DNA of 64,000 nt from Nymphaea colorata (Eukaryota > Streptophyta > Magnoliopsida > Nymphaeales > Nymphaeaceae). The DNA is taken from the NCBI RefSeq assembly GCF_008831285.2, contig NC_045144.1:5666575-5730574 (forward strand), given 5' to 3'. This document shows positions 31,500 through 43,718 of this stretch, in pieces. The notes beneath the pieces are model-generated. The model ran no database searches and was not told the origin of the DNA. It was given only the letters and a program-made list of their open reading frames with translations. The translations under genes and the position numbers were made by a program. How positions within the stretch are numbered: position 1 is the first letter of the stretch; the number at the start of each line of letters is the position of its first letter.

Positions 31500-32513
31500 A
31501 ATTTAAGCAATACTTCAGGACAAAACCTTATGCATGTGACCCATCCAGCTTGCCTTTGTACCCATCAAATAAAGAGATTGATGATAAAGTTCAGGAAGAT
31601 GATGCACGGAGGTAAAAACCATTTACACATTTTATCTTTTTCATGTACATTTTCGGGGTTGTGATTAGTGACTTTTAACCTTATTAGACATATTCTCAAG
31701 TGACAATTTTGTTGAACAGTTCCTTTTCTTTCAAATAATTTCTACTGAAAAATAGCAGAAAGGTCAATATTGATAAGGGAAATGTCTATTCTAGCATCAA
31801 TCTGTTAAAGTCAATAATTGATCTCCCTGAAGAGGTTTGTCACGGGAAGAATGATTCCCAAGAAGATACTCTCTTTTCAAGCCCTTTCCCTGTTTCTGGA
31901 TCTACTGGATTTGCATGGGCAAAGAGAAGAAAAGAAGACACTGCTGCTCCATTGAGATCACAAAGGAGATCAAAAGCTAGGGCACTCACATCTCTTTCTT
32001 CATATTCATCCCCTGCCCTGAAACGCATAGACTCCTTGGGACTGAAAGTCCAAGGTAATGGAAATACAAAGGAACATAGTGTAGCTAAGTAGGGAATCAT
32101 GCAACGAAGAGGGAACTTTGGTCTTATTGATTCATTTGATGCTTCTGAAGCATACCACTCTCAGAATTTTTCTTCTACTCTTAGCCAGAAAGAGCAAATG
32201 GCATGTAAGCCGCATATCTTGGAAAGGATCTCCATCTTATCTATTTAACAATCACAGTCAACTTTTAGTTTTCATTTCTAATTTTACTTGTTTATGGTTG
32301 CTAACAGAATTATCATGGTTTCCAAGATAAAGACAACAAAGTTGATTTCTCAGGGCCTATACTTTCTCATTCCTCTAAGTTGATGAATTCCTTGAAAAAC
32401 ATGTGTGCCATATTCGTCAAGCGGTCAAGCGGTCATGGTTCCAAAGAGGTAAATGGAAATTATTATCCTTTTATCTTCCCCTCTGAATTAAGACTTGAAT
32501 TGTGACAAATACA
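31500..32513 (+). pseudogene. CDK-like kinase C-terminal fragment, decayed, copy 2
   Basis: It has the same exon remnants as 670-1675. It shares the TAG stop (32090-32092), the lost splice donor after the HILE codons, the deleted middle exon and the one-base deletion in the last exon. All these lesions therefore came before the block A duplication. It also has its own changes, such as QDKDNK in place of QDEDNK, and it keeps FSGP where copy 1 has FSWP. Confidence 0.75.
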
Positions 32514-33845
32514 ACTGTTGTGGCAATTAGGAAAAAGAAATTATATATGGTAGCACTAACAAAGCCAGAAGTGTCATTCAAAGGGGCAGAAACCTGCAAT
32601 CAAATTGCAAGGCATTCAATTCTAAACTAGCAGAAGAATGTAAGTTTGTATTCTATCAACTGATAACCTTGGATTGCTACATATTCACTAAGGGTGTGTT
32701 TGGTAACCTTGGATCTAAGGTCTGGGGTTTTCAGATCTGTGGGTCAAATTTTGACCATGTTTGTTAACATTTAAATTTTGACCATGTTTGTTAACATTCC
32801 AGGTTTATTCTGTCTCACTGTCTTCGACTGATATGGTCAAGGGTATTACCGGGCTTTCTTACTAGAGAAGAAGCAACCATGGCTTTCTTTCTCTCTCAAC
32901 CTACGGCCAGATACGAGGGCTTCAAAGCCCTCTATTCAGGCTGGAGAGGTCTTAAGCCCTCTTCTTTCTAGCAGGAAAGAGTACGGGTGTCCCAAGGAGA
33001 GAGAGAGAGAGAAAGCATGTCAATTCGAAAATGCATATATGGCGCAGAAAGACCGAGGAAGAAATCAAATGACTCAGGAGCTGAGATCTCCGCAATTAGA
33101 TAAGAACAAGTTAGAATCTGGTTTTCGATTCTAATTTGGTCATCTTAACTTGCTGACATATGCTTAACGACAACTATTCCTACACATTAGGCGGTCGAAA
33201 GTAAGTATTCAATGCGCATTTGGATCATGATGAAAAGTAGAATTTTTTTTTTAGATTTTCTGAAAGCATTAATCTAGATTAGGAGAGAGAAAGAGAAAAA
33301 AAATTCAGACAGCATTTGATAAACTCCACCAGTGGGGAGAGGAAGAGAGAGATAATTATGACGACATTTGATAAATTCCACCGGTATCAATAGAGCATGA
33401 GATATACATGACAGTTGGGTATATGCCATCACCCGCATTTCAGATCGAATTAGTTATGCGATTTCGTATGAAAACATGACTTGGGTGTACGTTCTGATTC
33501 TTCGATTTCGACATTGAGATCTAATTTGGAAAAATTAAATGAAATAACAAACGATAAGCATTGCTCTGTCCGAATACCGACCGTTATTGCGCCGTACTCA
33601 AGTTTCCATATTTGTTCCTAATTTGTTTCAAGTTCCCTATACGAGATCATCATTTGTTCATTTTCTCCTGCCTTTTTCCATTTTCCAAATGAACCAGTTC
33701 ATTGTCGTTTTTAGAAAGTGCTTGCCCATAAATTAATACGATTGCCTTTACCTGAACACACCCGTCTCCACTTGTGTTTACTGTTTCTAATTTCAAGTGG
33801 TTTTCATAATTCTCCACAAGCTTCGCGCAGAATCCATTAACGTTC

Positions 33846-34724
33846 ATGGCACAGATGGCCATCCTACCTCCTTTTCCATCTGGGCTTCAAAACCTCTACG
33901 TCCTTGCTGACGCTGCTGTCACCTTGCTCAACCAACGGCAGCAGATGAGCGCGAAGCAGCAGCAGCAGCAGAAGAACGTGAAGCAGGGCCAGGAGAAGAA
34001 GAAGGTGAAGAAGACTTGCAAGAAGAAGCAGAAACGGCCATCTCCACTTGCACCTTGTAGGGTGCAGCTGCAGCAAAGGGCTCCTGAAGGATGGCTGCTA
34101 GAGCTGGTGGGTGAGCATGGAGGCATGGGGCCACCGGCGTTCCTGTGTGCGAAGAAGTTGACGACAAGTGACACCAACCGGAATCTCAACCGGTTCGCCA
34201 TTCCAAGGAACATCGCCTACGACGTCTTGCGCCCTCTTATGCACGATGAAGAATGGAAATCGGTCTGCAATACAGGTGGAAGGATTGGAGGAGCAGGGCT
34301 GCGGGTGCAAAGTCATGATGGCGTTGGGTCAGTAACGCTCTGTTTCAAGTTGTGGCAGAGCAACTTGATGTTTCTTTTCAATGAAGGCTGGAAGCTCGTC
34401 GTCGAGCGCAACGTTCTTCGGCCTGACAAAGACGTGGTTGAGGTGTGGTGCTTCAGAGATTCTGCCATGGCTCTGCACTTCGCCTTTTGTGTCGTCAGAG
34501 GAGAAGAAGAAGGAGGTGTCATCGGAGGAGGAGGAGGAGAAGAAGGCAGAAAAAATGAAAAGGAGTATGGACTGGTTGAAGACGGCTTAGTACTACTTGA
34601 GGAAGAGGCAACGGTTGCTATGAACGATGACAATATAGTCTCTGTCATACAAGAAGAAGAAAATCAAGAAAATGATCGCTGCTGCCATTGGGTCCACAAG
34701 AAGCGCAGGACAATCTACGCATGA
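33846..34724 (+). CDS. B3-domain transcription factor-like protein, copy 2
   Basis: This 292-residue frame is identical to the protein at 3107-3976 apart from a few residues in the acidic tail (Q232E, R236K, H261D) and a QEN insertion near residue 273 (nine bases). The B3-like region (about 98-205), poly-Q and basic stretch are unchanged. The same start and a polyadenylation signal at 34930-34935 are kept. It should have the same role as copy 1. Differences fall only in the low-complexity tail, which fits either recent duplication or constraint on the rest. Confidence 0.8.
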   Translation: MAQMAILPPFPSGLQNLYVLADAAVTLLNQRQQMSAKQQQQQKNVKQGQEKKKVKKTCKKKQKRPSPLAPCRVQLQQRAPEGWLLELVGEHGGMGPPAFLCAKKLTTSDTNRNLNRFAIPRNIAYDVLRPLMHDEEWKSVCNTGGRIGGAGLRVQSHDGVGSVTLCFKLWQSNLMFLFNEGWKLVVERNVLRPDKDVVEVWCFRDSAMALHFAFCVVRGEEEGGVIGGGGGEEGRKNEKEYGLVEDGLVLLEEEATVAMNDDNIVSVIQEEENQENDRCCHWVHKKRRTIYA

Positions 34725-34929
34725 ACTTTGCTGTGCAAGATGAAGAGGGCATTAAGGGAGCTAGGGGTAGCCAGGGGGTTGCTTAATTGCTTTATTTCTG
34801 CACGTTGGCGGGTTGGGGATTTGAAGGCAGCAAGCTAGATTATAAACTCATTTTTTGAAGTTCCCATTCTTTTCTATACATTTTCTGTAAATCCATCTTC
34901 ATTCTTTGAATTCTTTGTAATGATCATTC

Positions 34930-34935
34930 AATAAA
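34930..34935 (+). terminator. Polyadenylation signal of B3 gene copy 2
   Basis: AATAAA lies 205 bases after the stop codon, in the same context as 4182-4187. Confidence 0.5.
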
Positions 34936-35528
34936 GGTTCACAATTGTAGTAATAACCACTCATACCAACATCCCTTTCGCTACTGTTTCTGCATGATCT
35001 GCAATTCTTCTACTCCAACACTTGCAACAGATGTTAACGATTTACTGTCATTTGAAAGATTGCTTTCTCCCTAAGGCAGGCTCTAATACGACATTAAATA
35101 AGACAAAAGCCTGAAAATAACAATATGGTAAACTACATCAGTGGAGAACGCAGATACTTTCCCTATTCAAATTATCTCCAGAAAATTTTCTGACTGCAAC
35201 CGGATTTCAATCGCAGCTCTGCCCAGTCGCAGCAATCATCTTTTACAAAAGATCTTCTGTGTCACCAACAATCTTCCATTCATCTCAACCTAAACAGTTC
35301 CATGGTATGTGTTATAGATACGATCATCTTAATGGAATATTTTATCAGATTGTGGTTATTTATACCCCTTAACTGGTTGCTTTTAAAGTATGCTTACAGT
35401 ATTGACAATATTTCAACCATTTAGACTCTGAAGCTACTTCACAAGGGTAAGTCGGAGGGTGAATGAGTTGATCATATGAAAAGTGTACTTTGTTCTGGAA
35501 AATGTTTTGTTACAAGAAAAATTCGGTG

Positions 35529-36221
35529 CATTATCTTGTTAACATTTTAGAAGAGGGTCCAACCCTGAACATTTGGCTGTGTGGTCAAAAGTGATTGATA
35601 GCCTAAGGTGACATACTTCTAAAAAGGCCTTGGTCGGAACTTGCTGGAAACTGGTCAGCCCTTTTAATACAAATAAAAGAGAAAAGAGAATAGAAAAAAG
35701 AAAAAGGAAGAAGAAGAATAAACATAGGAGGAGAAGGAAGTAGTAGAATAATGGAAAAAGGTAAGCAGGAAATAGGGTCTCCTGCCGGCGTCTCCAAATC
35801 TCCCCTCGTGCATCAGGGACTGGTCTATCTTGCCTGGCATCCCTAATCATGCATCAGGAAGGCTGTCTCCGGCCTGGTTCCCCAAATCCGCCAACCGACT
35901 GGTAGAGAGTGGAGAGGCTCGGATGATTTTCACTTGTCCTTTAGTTTCTTTGGCTGTTCATGAGATTTTATTCCTTTCTCATGCATGCAATGCTGGTTTT
36001 ATGTGGTTTATTTGATGATTTTGAGAAGATTTGCAGAAGGGAGATTAGCTGGTCATAATTAGTGCAGGAGGAAGAACCCTGCCGATTCTGCTACTAGGAA
36101 TCATTTTCAAGGTATGGTCATTACTGAAGGACGACTGCAGAGTATCTGTTATAAAATAAGAACACCATATTGTCCTGCAGTTCCTAAGGCCGAAAAAATT
36201 GCTTTGTGAATGTGTGTCTGT

Positions 36222-36253
<32 letters not shown>

Positions 36254-36863
36254 AAGAGAGTATCATGTGTGTGTCCATGTGAACGTCCATGACTGCTTTT
36301 CCAAATGAAACTCACAACTGTCTGTCATTTGCAAAAATACTGAATTTTGAACCTTGTTCTCCATCTTGGTTTAAAAATCAAAAGCACATCTCTAGACAAA
36401 AGTTTTAACTTCGACTTAGTTTATGGTCTGGGGTGATTTAGCTGAGAGTTATGATTTGTCCAATTTAGTGATGCCACTCAATACCGTGTTATGAATCATT
36501 TCAATATCAGTGGCTGAGGGAATGTTATAAAAAAATTCAGCTTTTTGTTGCTTGTCTATGCATGGGTGTTATGAATCATTATTTTCTCAGTGGCTGACGG
36601 GCTGTTATAAAAAAATTGAGCTTTTTGTTGCTTGTCTAGGCATGGAAAATTTGAATAAATGATGTCCATGCTTCTTCCTGCATGATTCTTATGACTTCTC
36701 CATAGAAGTCCTCATTTTGGTAGGGCCACTAAGCAAGAACCTTTTGATTATAGTGTGTTTACTTTTCAATTTACGGGACCAGTTTTCTTGTTCTTCATTT
36801 AGATAAATTTCACATTTAACATACAGTATGTCTTATTGGATTGCATTTGTTTGAATTGCTCAG
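35529..36863. other. Intergenic, no gene recognised
   Basis: This is single-copy DNA. A T-rich/purine-rich stretch at 35680-35770 gives a spurious minus-strand frame of F and L residues. A (GA)n run lies at 36222-36246. An 80-base tandem repeat lies at 36486-36645. Confidence 0.5.
36486..36645 (+). repeat. Tandem repeat, two units of about 80 bases
   Basis: Each unit starts gtgttatgaatcatt and ends near cttgtct(a)(t/g)gcatgg. The units differ at several positions, so it is not recent. Confidence 0.85.
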
Positions 36864-37083
36864 GCTACAAGGAATCCTTTGTGTTCAAGTGCCAACTAGT
36901 TCAATGTCACACAGTTTTGTGGACCCCGTCCTGATGACAATGTGGAATCTTTTGGAGGCACTTCTAACTCCACAAATGTTTGTCCAGTCCAGGCATGTCC
37001 AACCCGAAATTTCTATGAATAAAGTTTCATATCGTTTAAAAAGCCCTAGCATCTCTATGTTTCTGCCATACGTTTCATGTTTT
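36864..37083 (+). pseudogene. LRR receptor-like kinase ectodomain fragment
   Basis: After a TGCTCAG acceptor the frame reads ATRNPLCSSAN, TAG, FNVTQFCGPRPDDN, then GGTSNSTNVCPVQACPTRNF plus YE, TAA, then VSYRLKSPSISMFLPYV. This matches the cysteine-rich, NST-containing segment followed by (I)GYRLKSPSFSxFPPY in the ectodomain of At1g06840-type LRR receptor kinases (LRR VIII group). Two in-frame stops (36897-36899 and 37020-37022) and loss of about 20 residues between YE and YRLK show decay. No LRR or kinase exon was seen nearby. Confidence 0.6.
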
Positions 37084-39464
37084 TATTTATCTTATGTCTG
37101 ACCTTGATTTGGATCTTGATGTCATGCTGGCATCAATTGCTGCTCTAGTTGTAGTTCTTCTCTCATTGAAGAGTGCATGCTAAAGAGTACAGTAAAATTA
37201 ACTAAAAACATCTGTGTAAGTACCCTTGTTTTTGTTCATGCATTGGCATGTGTAAATGGTTTTCTAGTATTCAGGACTTTAAGCTGCACATAATTAGTTT
37301 GACTTGGAGATGTTTCCTTTATCCCTTTTTCAGTGCTAAAAATTGAGTTGATTGTAGAAGCATTAGTTTTGGTTATTCACATGTAAGCCGGTTAGTGGGT
37401 CAAGGTCTAATTTGATTTAAGTTCCATATGGAAATAATTGGTTATCAACAACAACATTGTGATGATTGGGGTTATTTGGGGCATTGGATTTTGGTATCAT
37501 AAAAATGAGACCTTAGCTTACGATGCTTCCTTTTTTACTAATGTTTCATCCTTCTTTTTGTGCTTTTAGTGTTTTTTGATAGAAGAACTAACTCAACCAT
37601 TTGTGAAACTTTCAATCAGTTGAATACCCAACTTTTCTGGAACCCGTCACCCTTAAACCAACCTTTTGTATAGAAGACCCTACTTTTATGGGAGATTTGG
37701 TGAAGTTCATTCTTTTAACCAGCCAAGTTTTACATTCAATCATCTCTTTAGGGAGTATAGTTCCTTTCTTCTGGTGATATGCCATTTGATGTCAAGAACT
37801 TTTGTTAAAGAGAAACTTTTCTGTTTTGATAAAAACATTTTCGAAGTGTTTTCTCACACAATGATGTGCCTTGATTTATTCTTAGTACCTTCCAAGTGGA
37901 AGGTGGAAATTTCAAGTTCTTGTTGTCCATCAACGGAACAGGAAAGTTGAAAAAAAATCCTGGATATGAGCATTGAAGAAAAATCCTATGATGTTGAGAA
38001 AGTCAAGACTAGGAAATGCTATTGACTCTGGCGATCAAGCGTCTGCAATGATTTAGCAAGAAAATATCTTGACAGAGAAGCCAAAATGCTTTATAAGATC
38101 TTGGCAGGTAGCAAAATGAGAGTTGAGAGATGGGCTCGGGGCTTGTGTAGTCATTCCTATGAGTCAATAATCGAGAGTACCGGGTAGGCATAAAGGTGAT
38201 TTATGTCTATTTCGCGAAGATAACGACTCACGAACTTTTGGCTCGTTGAAAACTCGTAAGGTGAAGCGGGTTGGACACGTGACAAAGCTATACATAACCA
38301 CCAAAGCGGTGGAGCTTCGTAGTAGCCTTTGGGGTGGTGAGGTATTCCCTCAAAGGTGAAGGTCGGTCCAAAAAAAAAAAAAACAAAATCAAACACAAGA
38401 AAAAAAATTGAAAGGCAAAAAAGCCGAATGCAATAGAAAAAAATGAAGAAGAAACAAGAACAAGCAAAATGTGTCTGCCAAGAGATGAAATACATGAAGG
38501 CTGAACTCGCAAGAATTAAATGCGACAATCTTTCGTGGATGTACGATTTTGGGGTCAATATCTGCTCCTCTTTTTTATTATCTAGGATGTCAAGGATGAT
38601 TCCTTTTTGTTCATATTCTGGAAATTGAAAGACATTCCCTCTAGAGATTGGACAACATTGATGCAAAATAAAACCTAATGCTTGTATGGTACTGAAAGTA
38701 CACCAAGGTTATATTGTGCGTTATATTATTTGCACAACACGACAACACTCAAGCCTATGAGATGAATTGATCATTTTTGAACTATTTCGAAATTCAAAGT
38801 AAAAACTTGATGTCTCCTGTATGTTTTCAGGCTTCCTAGGCATAGTAAAAACTAACCAATCCCCCTTTGGTCTTAAAAATGTTTCCCCATTTCATTACCA
38901 AATTGCTGGTTCTTCGGTGAAATAGATGAAACCCCTCAAACCTAGTCCAACCATGCTGAGCGTGATGAATTATCCATCATTTCCTGTTTAATCCATCTTA
39001 ACATCATAACCCAAACTTAATGTTTTTCTTTTCAAAAGCACTAGGTGATATTTTTCAAAAGTTCTTCGAAGTTGCATAGCAGCACTTAATTTTTTTTTGT
39101 GAGTTATATAAATTTCATCTGTTTCCTCTTTATTCTTTGTTTTATTCTAGCTGCAGTTAAAATCTTTTTTGTAGTATAGTTCTGTAATAAAAGGATCAGC
39201 CGTATTCTTAAACGTTACTAATTTCTGGCTCCACCCATGTCTGTATCCATGCATTTTTATGTCATCAATTTAGGGCTTATTTCTTTTTTTTTTATTCCTC
39301 TAGCACTTGGATGGTCCCTTTATTTTAATTTACATGTGACTGGACATGATCCTGAATTGTCTTTTGGTTGTCTTTTATTTCCAAGAGGCCTCTATCTGGT
39401 GGAAGCTTGATTTCTCATTTTGGATCTGAGATTGACTACATAAATTTTATACGAGGTAAATAGC
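37084..39464. other. Intergenic, no gene recognised
   Basis: Frames such as 37666-37950 plus and 38157-38666 minus have no domain I recognise; the second includes a T-rich run read as F residues. An A run lies at 38370-38382. Confidence 0.4.
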
Positions 39465-39572
39465 ATGGTGTATTTAGACAATGCAGCTACATCTCAAAAG
39501 CCATATGTTGTTTTGGAAGTTCTCCATGATTATGTGAGGGATACAGCTCGAATGGTCACCACAATATTTAAG
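39465..39572 (+). pseudogene. SufS/NFS2-type cysteine desulfurase exon fragment
   Basis: It reads MVYLDNAATSQKPYVVLEVL, then HDYVRD. The YLDNAATSQKP motif marks the N-terminal part of SufS-type cysteine desulfurases (chloroplast NFS2 in plants). The parent family should continue into a NVHRGIH motif; here the frame diverges after HDY and reaches a possible donor (AAG|GTATCC). The pyridoxal phosphate lysine and other domains are absent. I take it as a one-exon fragment. Confidence 0.55.
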
Positions 39573-40605
39573 GTATCCCAACATAACGCCCCATGCCTAC
39601 CCTTCTCTCTCTCTCTCTCGTCTTGATTGCTTGCTCACTCACATGCATGTTCACAGTTGGACACCCACAATGATGCACTCTTCCTATTTGCAAAGCAAGC
39701 AAGAAAAAGAAAATTCCTTGTTCTGTAATTCTATTTTTCTGTATATCAAGAAATGAAAAAAATAAGGGTAGTTCATTGGGTGCATGATAAATCATTTGAT
39801 TTAATCTTTTTTCAATAATTTTGTATTGTGCATTATTTCATTGTTTTATTATTTGGCGTATTGTGCGGTAGGTATTTGAAAAGACCCTGGAACCTCAGTG
39901 TCACCTGTCTTTTCTTATTGTTTCTAGCAGCAGCAGTCCGACCCATATAAGTGCTTAATGTCCTATACACTCATTCATGTTAATAATTTTCTATAATTAA
40001 TATGTTACAAGTGAAATCATTGGCAATACTGTCGAGCGTATCTTGTCTATGTTAGGTGTAGTGGGCTATGTCAAGAATATAATCAGGGTCTCTATCAGAT
40101 CTCAACAACCTGGAATAGCTGCCACACCCCTAACTGTGCCTTTATAATCAGGCTGGTAAAGCATCTATATAATCATATTGTGTCATTATTTAGTGAAGTT
40201 TTGCATATATTCACAGACAACCATTGATTGCAGCATGAACTTAAACCATGAGAAGAGAATTCGTTTTGTTGATACTCTAGGCATCTAGAATCTGCAATAC
40301 AGCATCAAGCATCAGATGGAACAGACCTACAAGCAATGGTGCGGTTAGTAGATCTCTCTTTGAACCCAATATGATTTTGCATGCCTTACAATGTTAGCTC
40401 TGCTGTCAATTTTCAGGATTTTACAAAATGATTATTAGTGTGACTGCCTGCATTCTCAAGAATAGATGCATGTATTTGTACTTCTCACAAAGCTTTTAGA
40501 TTTTTCTATTGTTTTCAGTTATATTCAGATATATTTTATGTGCATTATGGACAAATTTGTGACCCTCAAACTGAAGCTACTTTGTGCTTTTAAGTTCAGA
40601 ATACA
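39573..40605. other. Intergenic, no gene recognised
   Basis: A (CT)n run lies at about 39602-39619. A short direct repeat (c-tcaaactgaagct-cttt) at about 40563-40590 and 40609-40640 leads into the copia fragment. Confidence 0.4.
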
Positions 40606-41226
40606 TGACCGTCAAACTGAAGCTGCTTTGCGCTTTGTGGGAGGCAATCTTATTTCTTGGAGGAGCAAGAAGCAGAATGTGGTGGCTGGATCTAGTGCTG
40701 AGTCAGAATATAGGGCTATGGCTCAAACTGCGGCTGAAATGTCATGGGTCAGATCAGTGCTTCTAGAGTTGGGTGTTTCAGTGAATCTCCAAATGAAGAT
40801 GTATTGTGACAACAAGGCAACGACCTATATTGCAAACAATCCTGTCTTTCATGAGAGGACGAAACACATTGAAGTGGATTGTCATTATGTTCGAGACTTA
40901 GTTCAAGAAGGAAGTATTAGCACTGTTCATGTTTCCTCAGAAGATCCGGCAGCTGAGCTGATATCTTCACCAAGGCTCTTCCCATAGGCGATTTTCTGAG
41001 AGGATGTAACAAGCTGAGCATGATTGACATATATGCTCCAGCTTGAGGGGGAGTGTTAAAGAGGGTTTTTGCAATATTAAAAAAGTTAAAGAGTAAGTCT
41101 TTAAATATTTTCTTATACTTGTTGGACTGTTTTTGTAATTTCTGTACCACCAGCCCTAATCTCTTTAACTTGAGATTAGGGTTACGTTAAGGAGTATTCT
41201 TTTGGGCTCTCTCTCTCATCATAACA
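40606..41226 (+). mobile_element. Truncated copia: RNase H end, purine tract and 3' LTR
   Basis: The frame from about 40630 reads FVGGNLISWRSKKQNVVAGS with SAESEYRAMA, then YCDNKATTYIANNP and HIEVDCHYVRDLV, which is copia RNase H. Near 40958 a frameshift breaks the DIFTKALPIG segment, whose codons go on in another frame to a stop just before the LTR. The purine tract TTGAGGGGGAG (41043-41053) is followed by a putative 173-base 3' LTR (41054-41226, TGTTAAAG to ATAACA). The rest of the element is missing. It belongs to a different copia family from the one at 8964-14396. Confidence 0.8.
41154..41181 (+). repeat. Perfect 10-base hairpin in the truncated copia LTR
   Basis: CCCTAATCTC and GAGATTAGGG flank an 8-base loop. 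It could act in RNA 3' end formation of the element, which is inference. Confidence 0.8.
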
Positions 41227-42068
41227 TGGTACATAGAAAAGCTGATTACTAGAGTGAGGGTGCTCATAGATTCAAGAATTATCATTGTTCATGCTTCAGT
41301 TGGTGATGAGTACCTGAATTTTGGACCTCATTAGATAGTTTGGAGGAAACTCATCTTCTGAAGGTTCAGCTAAAAGAACTTCCATCACTTTTCTCAAGCA
41401 GTTTGTCTACAGAGGAATGAGGACCATATCCATGGGTCTCATCAGGAAAAGATTTCAATGAAGACACTGCCATTGACTTTTTTAAGATAATCACTTAGTT
41501 GATTTCATGTCTACATTATTGATACCATTAGCCTCTATTTATTTGTTCCCCTGTTGCAACCCTGCCTCTGCAAATGTTCTTGGGTAGCTGTAAACTTTCA
41601 GACACTCAAAATAGATGTTGTTATTAGGATATTGAAAATCCGGTTACATAATTATGTCTGATAATCTGATCAGACTGGTTTTCTCAATACAAATGCTCTT
41701 TCTTTCCTCCCTGCCTTACTCACAAAAACTGCTTAACTTTCTTCTTCTTTCTTTTCCATGGTTCCAAAGAGGAAAATATTTTAGCACATAAAAAGTCTTT
41801 CAAATTTTTAGGCTTTCCAAATGCAAAAAATCTTGTCTTTTCACTTTAAATTTTCTCATGCACATAAAGGAAAAAAATATATGAATTTCAAAGAACATGA
41901 AAAATTTGTGACAAATAGACGTTTTGTTCTCAAGTGTGCTCCAGCTATTACTTTTCTGTTATTTATTTGAGACATCTATTTTCATTAGGTCCTTGCTTGT
42001 TTGGCAGGTTGATTGGAGCTAATTAAATGCTAGAAAGGATTATGTTCTGTAGAAAAAGTTGAGATCCC
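41227..42068 (+). repeat. Block D, copy 2
   Basis: It matches 5892-6732. The match begins at the base after the copia LTR and ends in gttgagatccc. It shares the in-frame stop in the exon-like stretch with copy 1. Confidence 0.85.
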
Positions 42069-43683
42069 CATTTTGATATGCACCCTGCCGATGGCTCTTG
42101 AAGACGAATGATTCCTTATTATTACAGCCATATATATTCTGCATCAATGAATTATACGTTCGAACACTCGAAGTTCAATGTTGGAGCGAGGCAGTTGAAA
42201 GTAGATGATTGACCACTCTATATGTAGGGTGTGGCAGGCCTTTTCATTCAGGGAATGTACAAATAATTTTGATGTAGTTTTTATTTTCTTTGTACATTAG
42301 CTTTTTAATTTGATCTGTCTACTTGTAGCTCCTATAGCTGTTTCATCATTGATTGCGTATCAGTACTGGAACAAAAATATGCAAACTTAGTAGTGACATG
42401 CAACATAATAACAAGTTGGTGTGTATATATTTTATTAAGGTTGCTTATAAAATGGAAAATGCATCAATAAAATGTATGGTCAATCATAGGCACAAGGCTG
42501 CTATTAGATGATTCTGCTCTGGAGACATTGCCATAGGTTCAGTACTACCAGATGTTATCCCTATATGTGCTTGGAAAAATGGGACTTTGTAGAGAAGATA
42601 ACTGTCTGATTCCTGCTTTGTTTGCAGACCTGCACATTCCAAGAATGAAGTCATTGCTTACATTTCTAGAGAGGAGAAAAGGCAGGTAATTGCTGGGGTC
42701 TTAACGCCCTCATTCTCAAGATCTTGTAAGTTCTTCCAATTTTGTGGTCTTCATGACTGTTGCTCATGTTGCGTCAATGAATTGAAATGGGAGGCCACCT
42801 GATCCATATCCAATAGATTATTTTCTGCAATAAGTTTGCCTTTGTATTTTCATTTTTTAAATTTTTAACTTTTTTTTAACCTGTCAAATCCATTTTTAAG
42901 ATTCTATCTTATCATGTCTTTGCAAATATAATAACATTTAGATGTGCTTTTATTTGTTCTTTCCAACTTGACACATGATTTTGACTTCCATAAAATATGG
43001 ATTTTCCCTTTGTATGTTTAAAGTTAGTGCTGAATTGTCTTGTTAAAGTTATGATGCTCTCTTTCTTTGATGTCATGTGCAGTTGGCATTTAACGTTTCT
43101 ATGCATTTTTCATTTCGAAAAATTGTGAATGTTTTGAATTGCAGATACACTTTAAAATGTCACTGGAAATCTGAATTTCACCCAATGTGAGCTTTTGCTT
43201 TAGATGTCCTTTTTTTTTTCTCCCTTTATGCTGTAACCACAGCAAGTGATAATGTCTTGTGAAAAAAAGTGACTCGCGGATATGGTACTTTTGCAACAGG
43301 AGGTTGTGATGGTTATGTGAATGAGATGGGAATAATAAGAATAGACTATATCAGGTGAATATTTAGATTAAACCAGTTGCCAGGGAAAACAAATAATAGT
43401 TTTTGCCGTTTTTGCTGTAGAGAAAATATTTCCCCAAAAATGGTTTACTAATTCCATAATTCTTTATCATGTTTAGGAATGCTGGCAGGCACTTCTTGCG
43501 ACCGTCCAGTGAACAGTGAACACTTAATCACAGATGCATGTCACCATTCAATCCTTCTTGCTCTGCTTGTTGGATTCACATAAATTACCTTTTGTGTATC
43601 AGGATGTCCTTGGAAAAAAAAAGTTGGTTTTGTCCCAAATCCTCAATACTAAAGGTGCTTATGCACACTTATTTTCACTAATT

Positions 43684-43718
<35 letters not shown>

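Larger units (their letters stand above)
30839..35528 (+). repeat. Segmental duplication block A, copy 2
   Basis: It matches 1-4785 in the same orientation. Local differences: a gap corresponding to about 1848-1885, a rearranged tttgaccatgtttgttaac doublet near 32755-32800, and a deletion in the 33520 region. The B3 gene and the kinase fragment are both present. Confidence 0.9.

Noticed and set aside
38157-38666. 169-codon minus-strand frame
   Set aside because: It owes its length to an A/T-rich run read as F and L; no family resemblance and no second copy.
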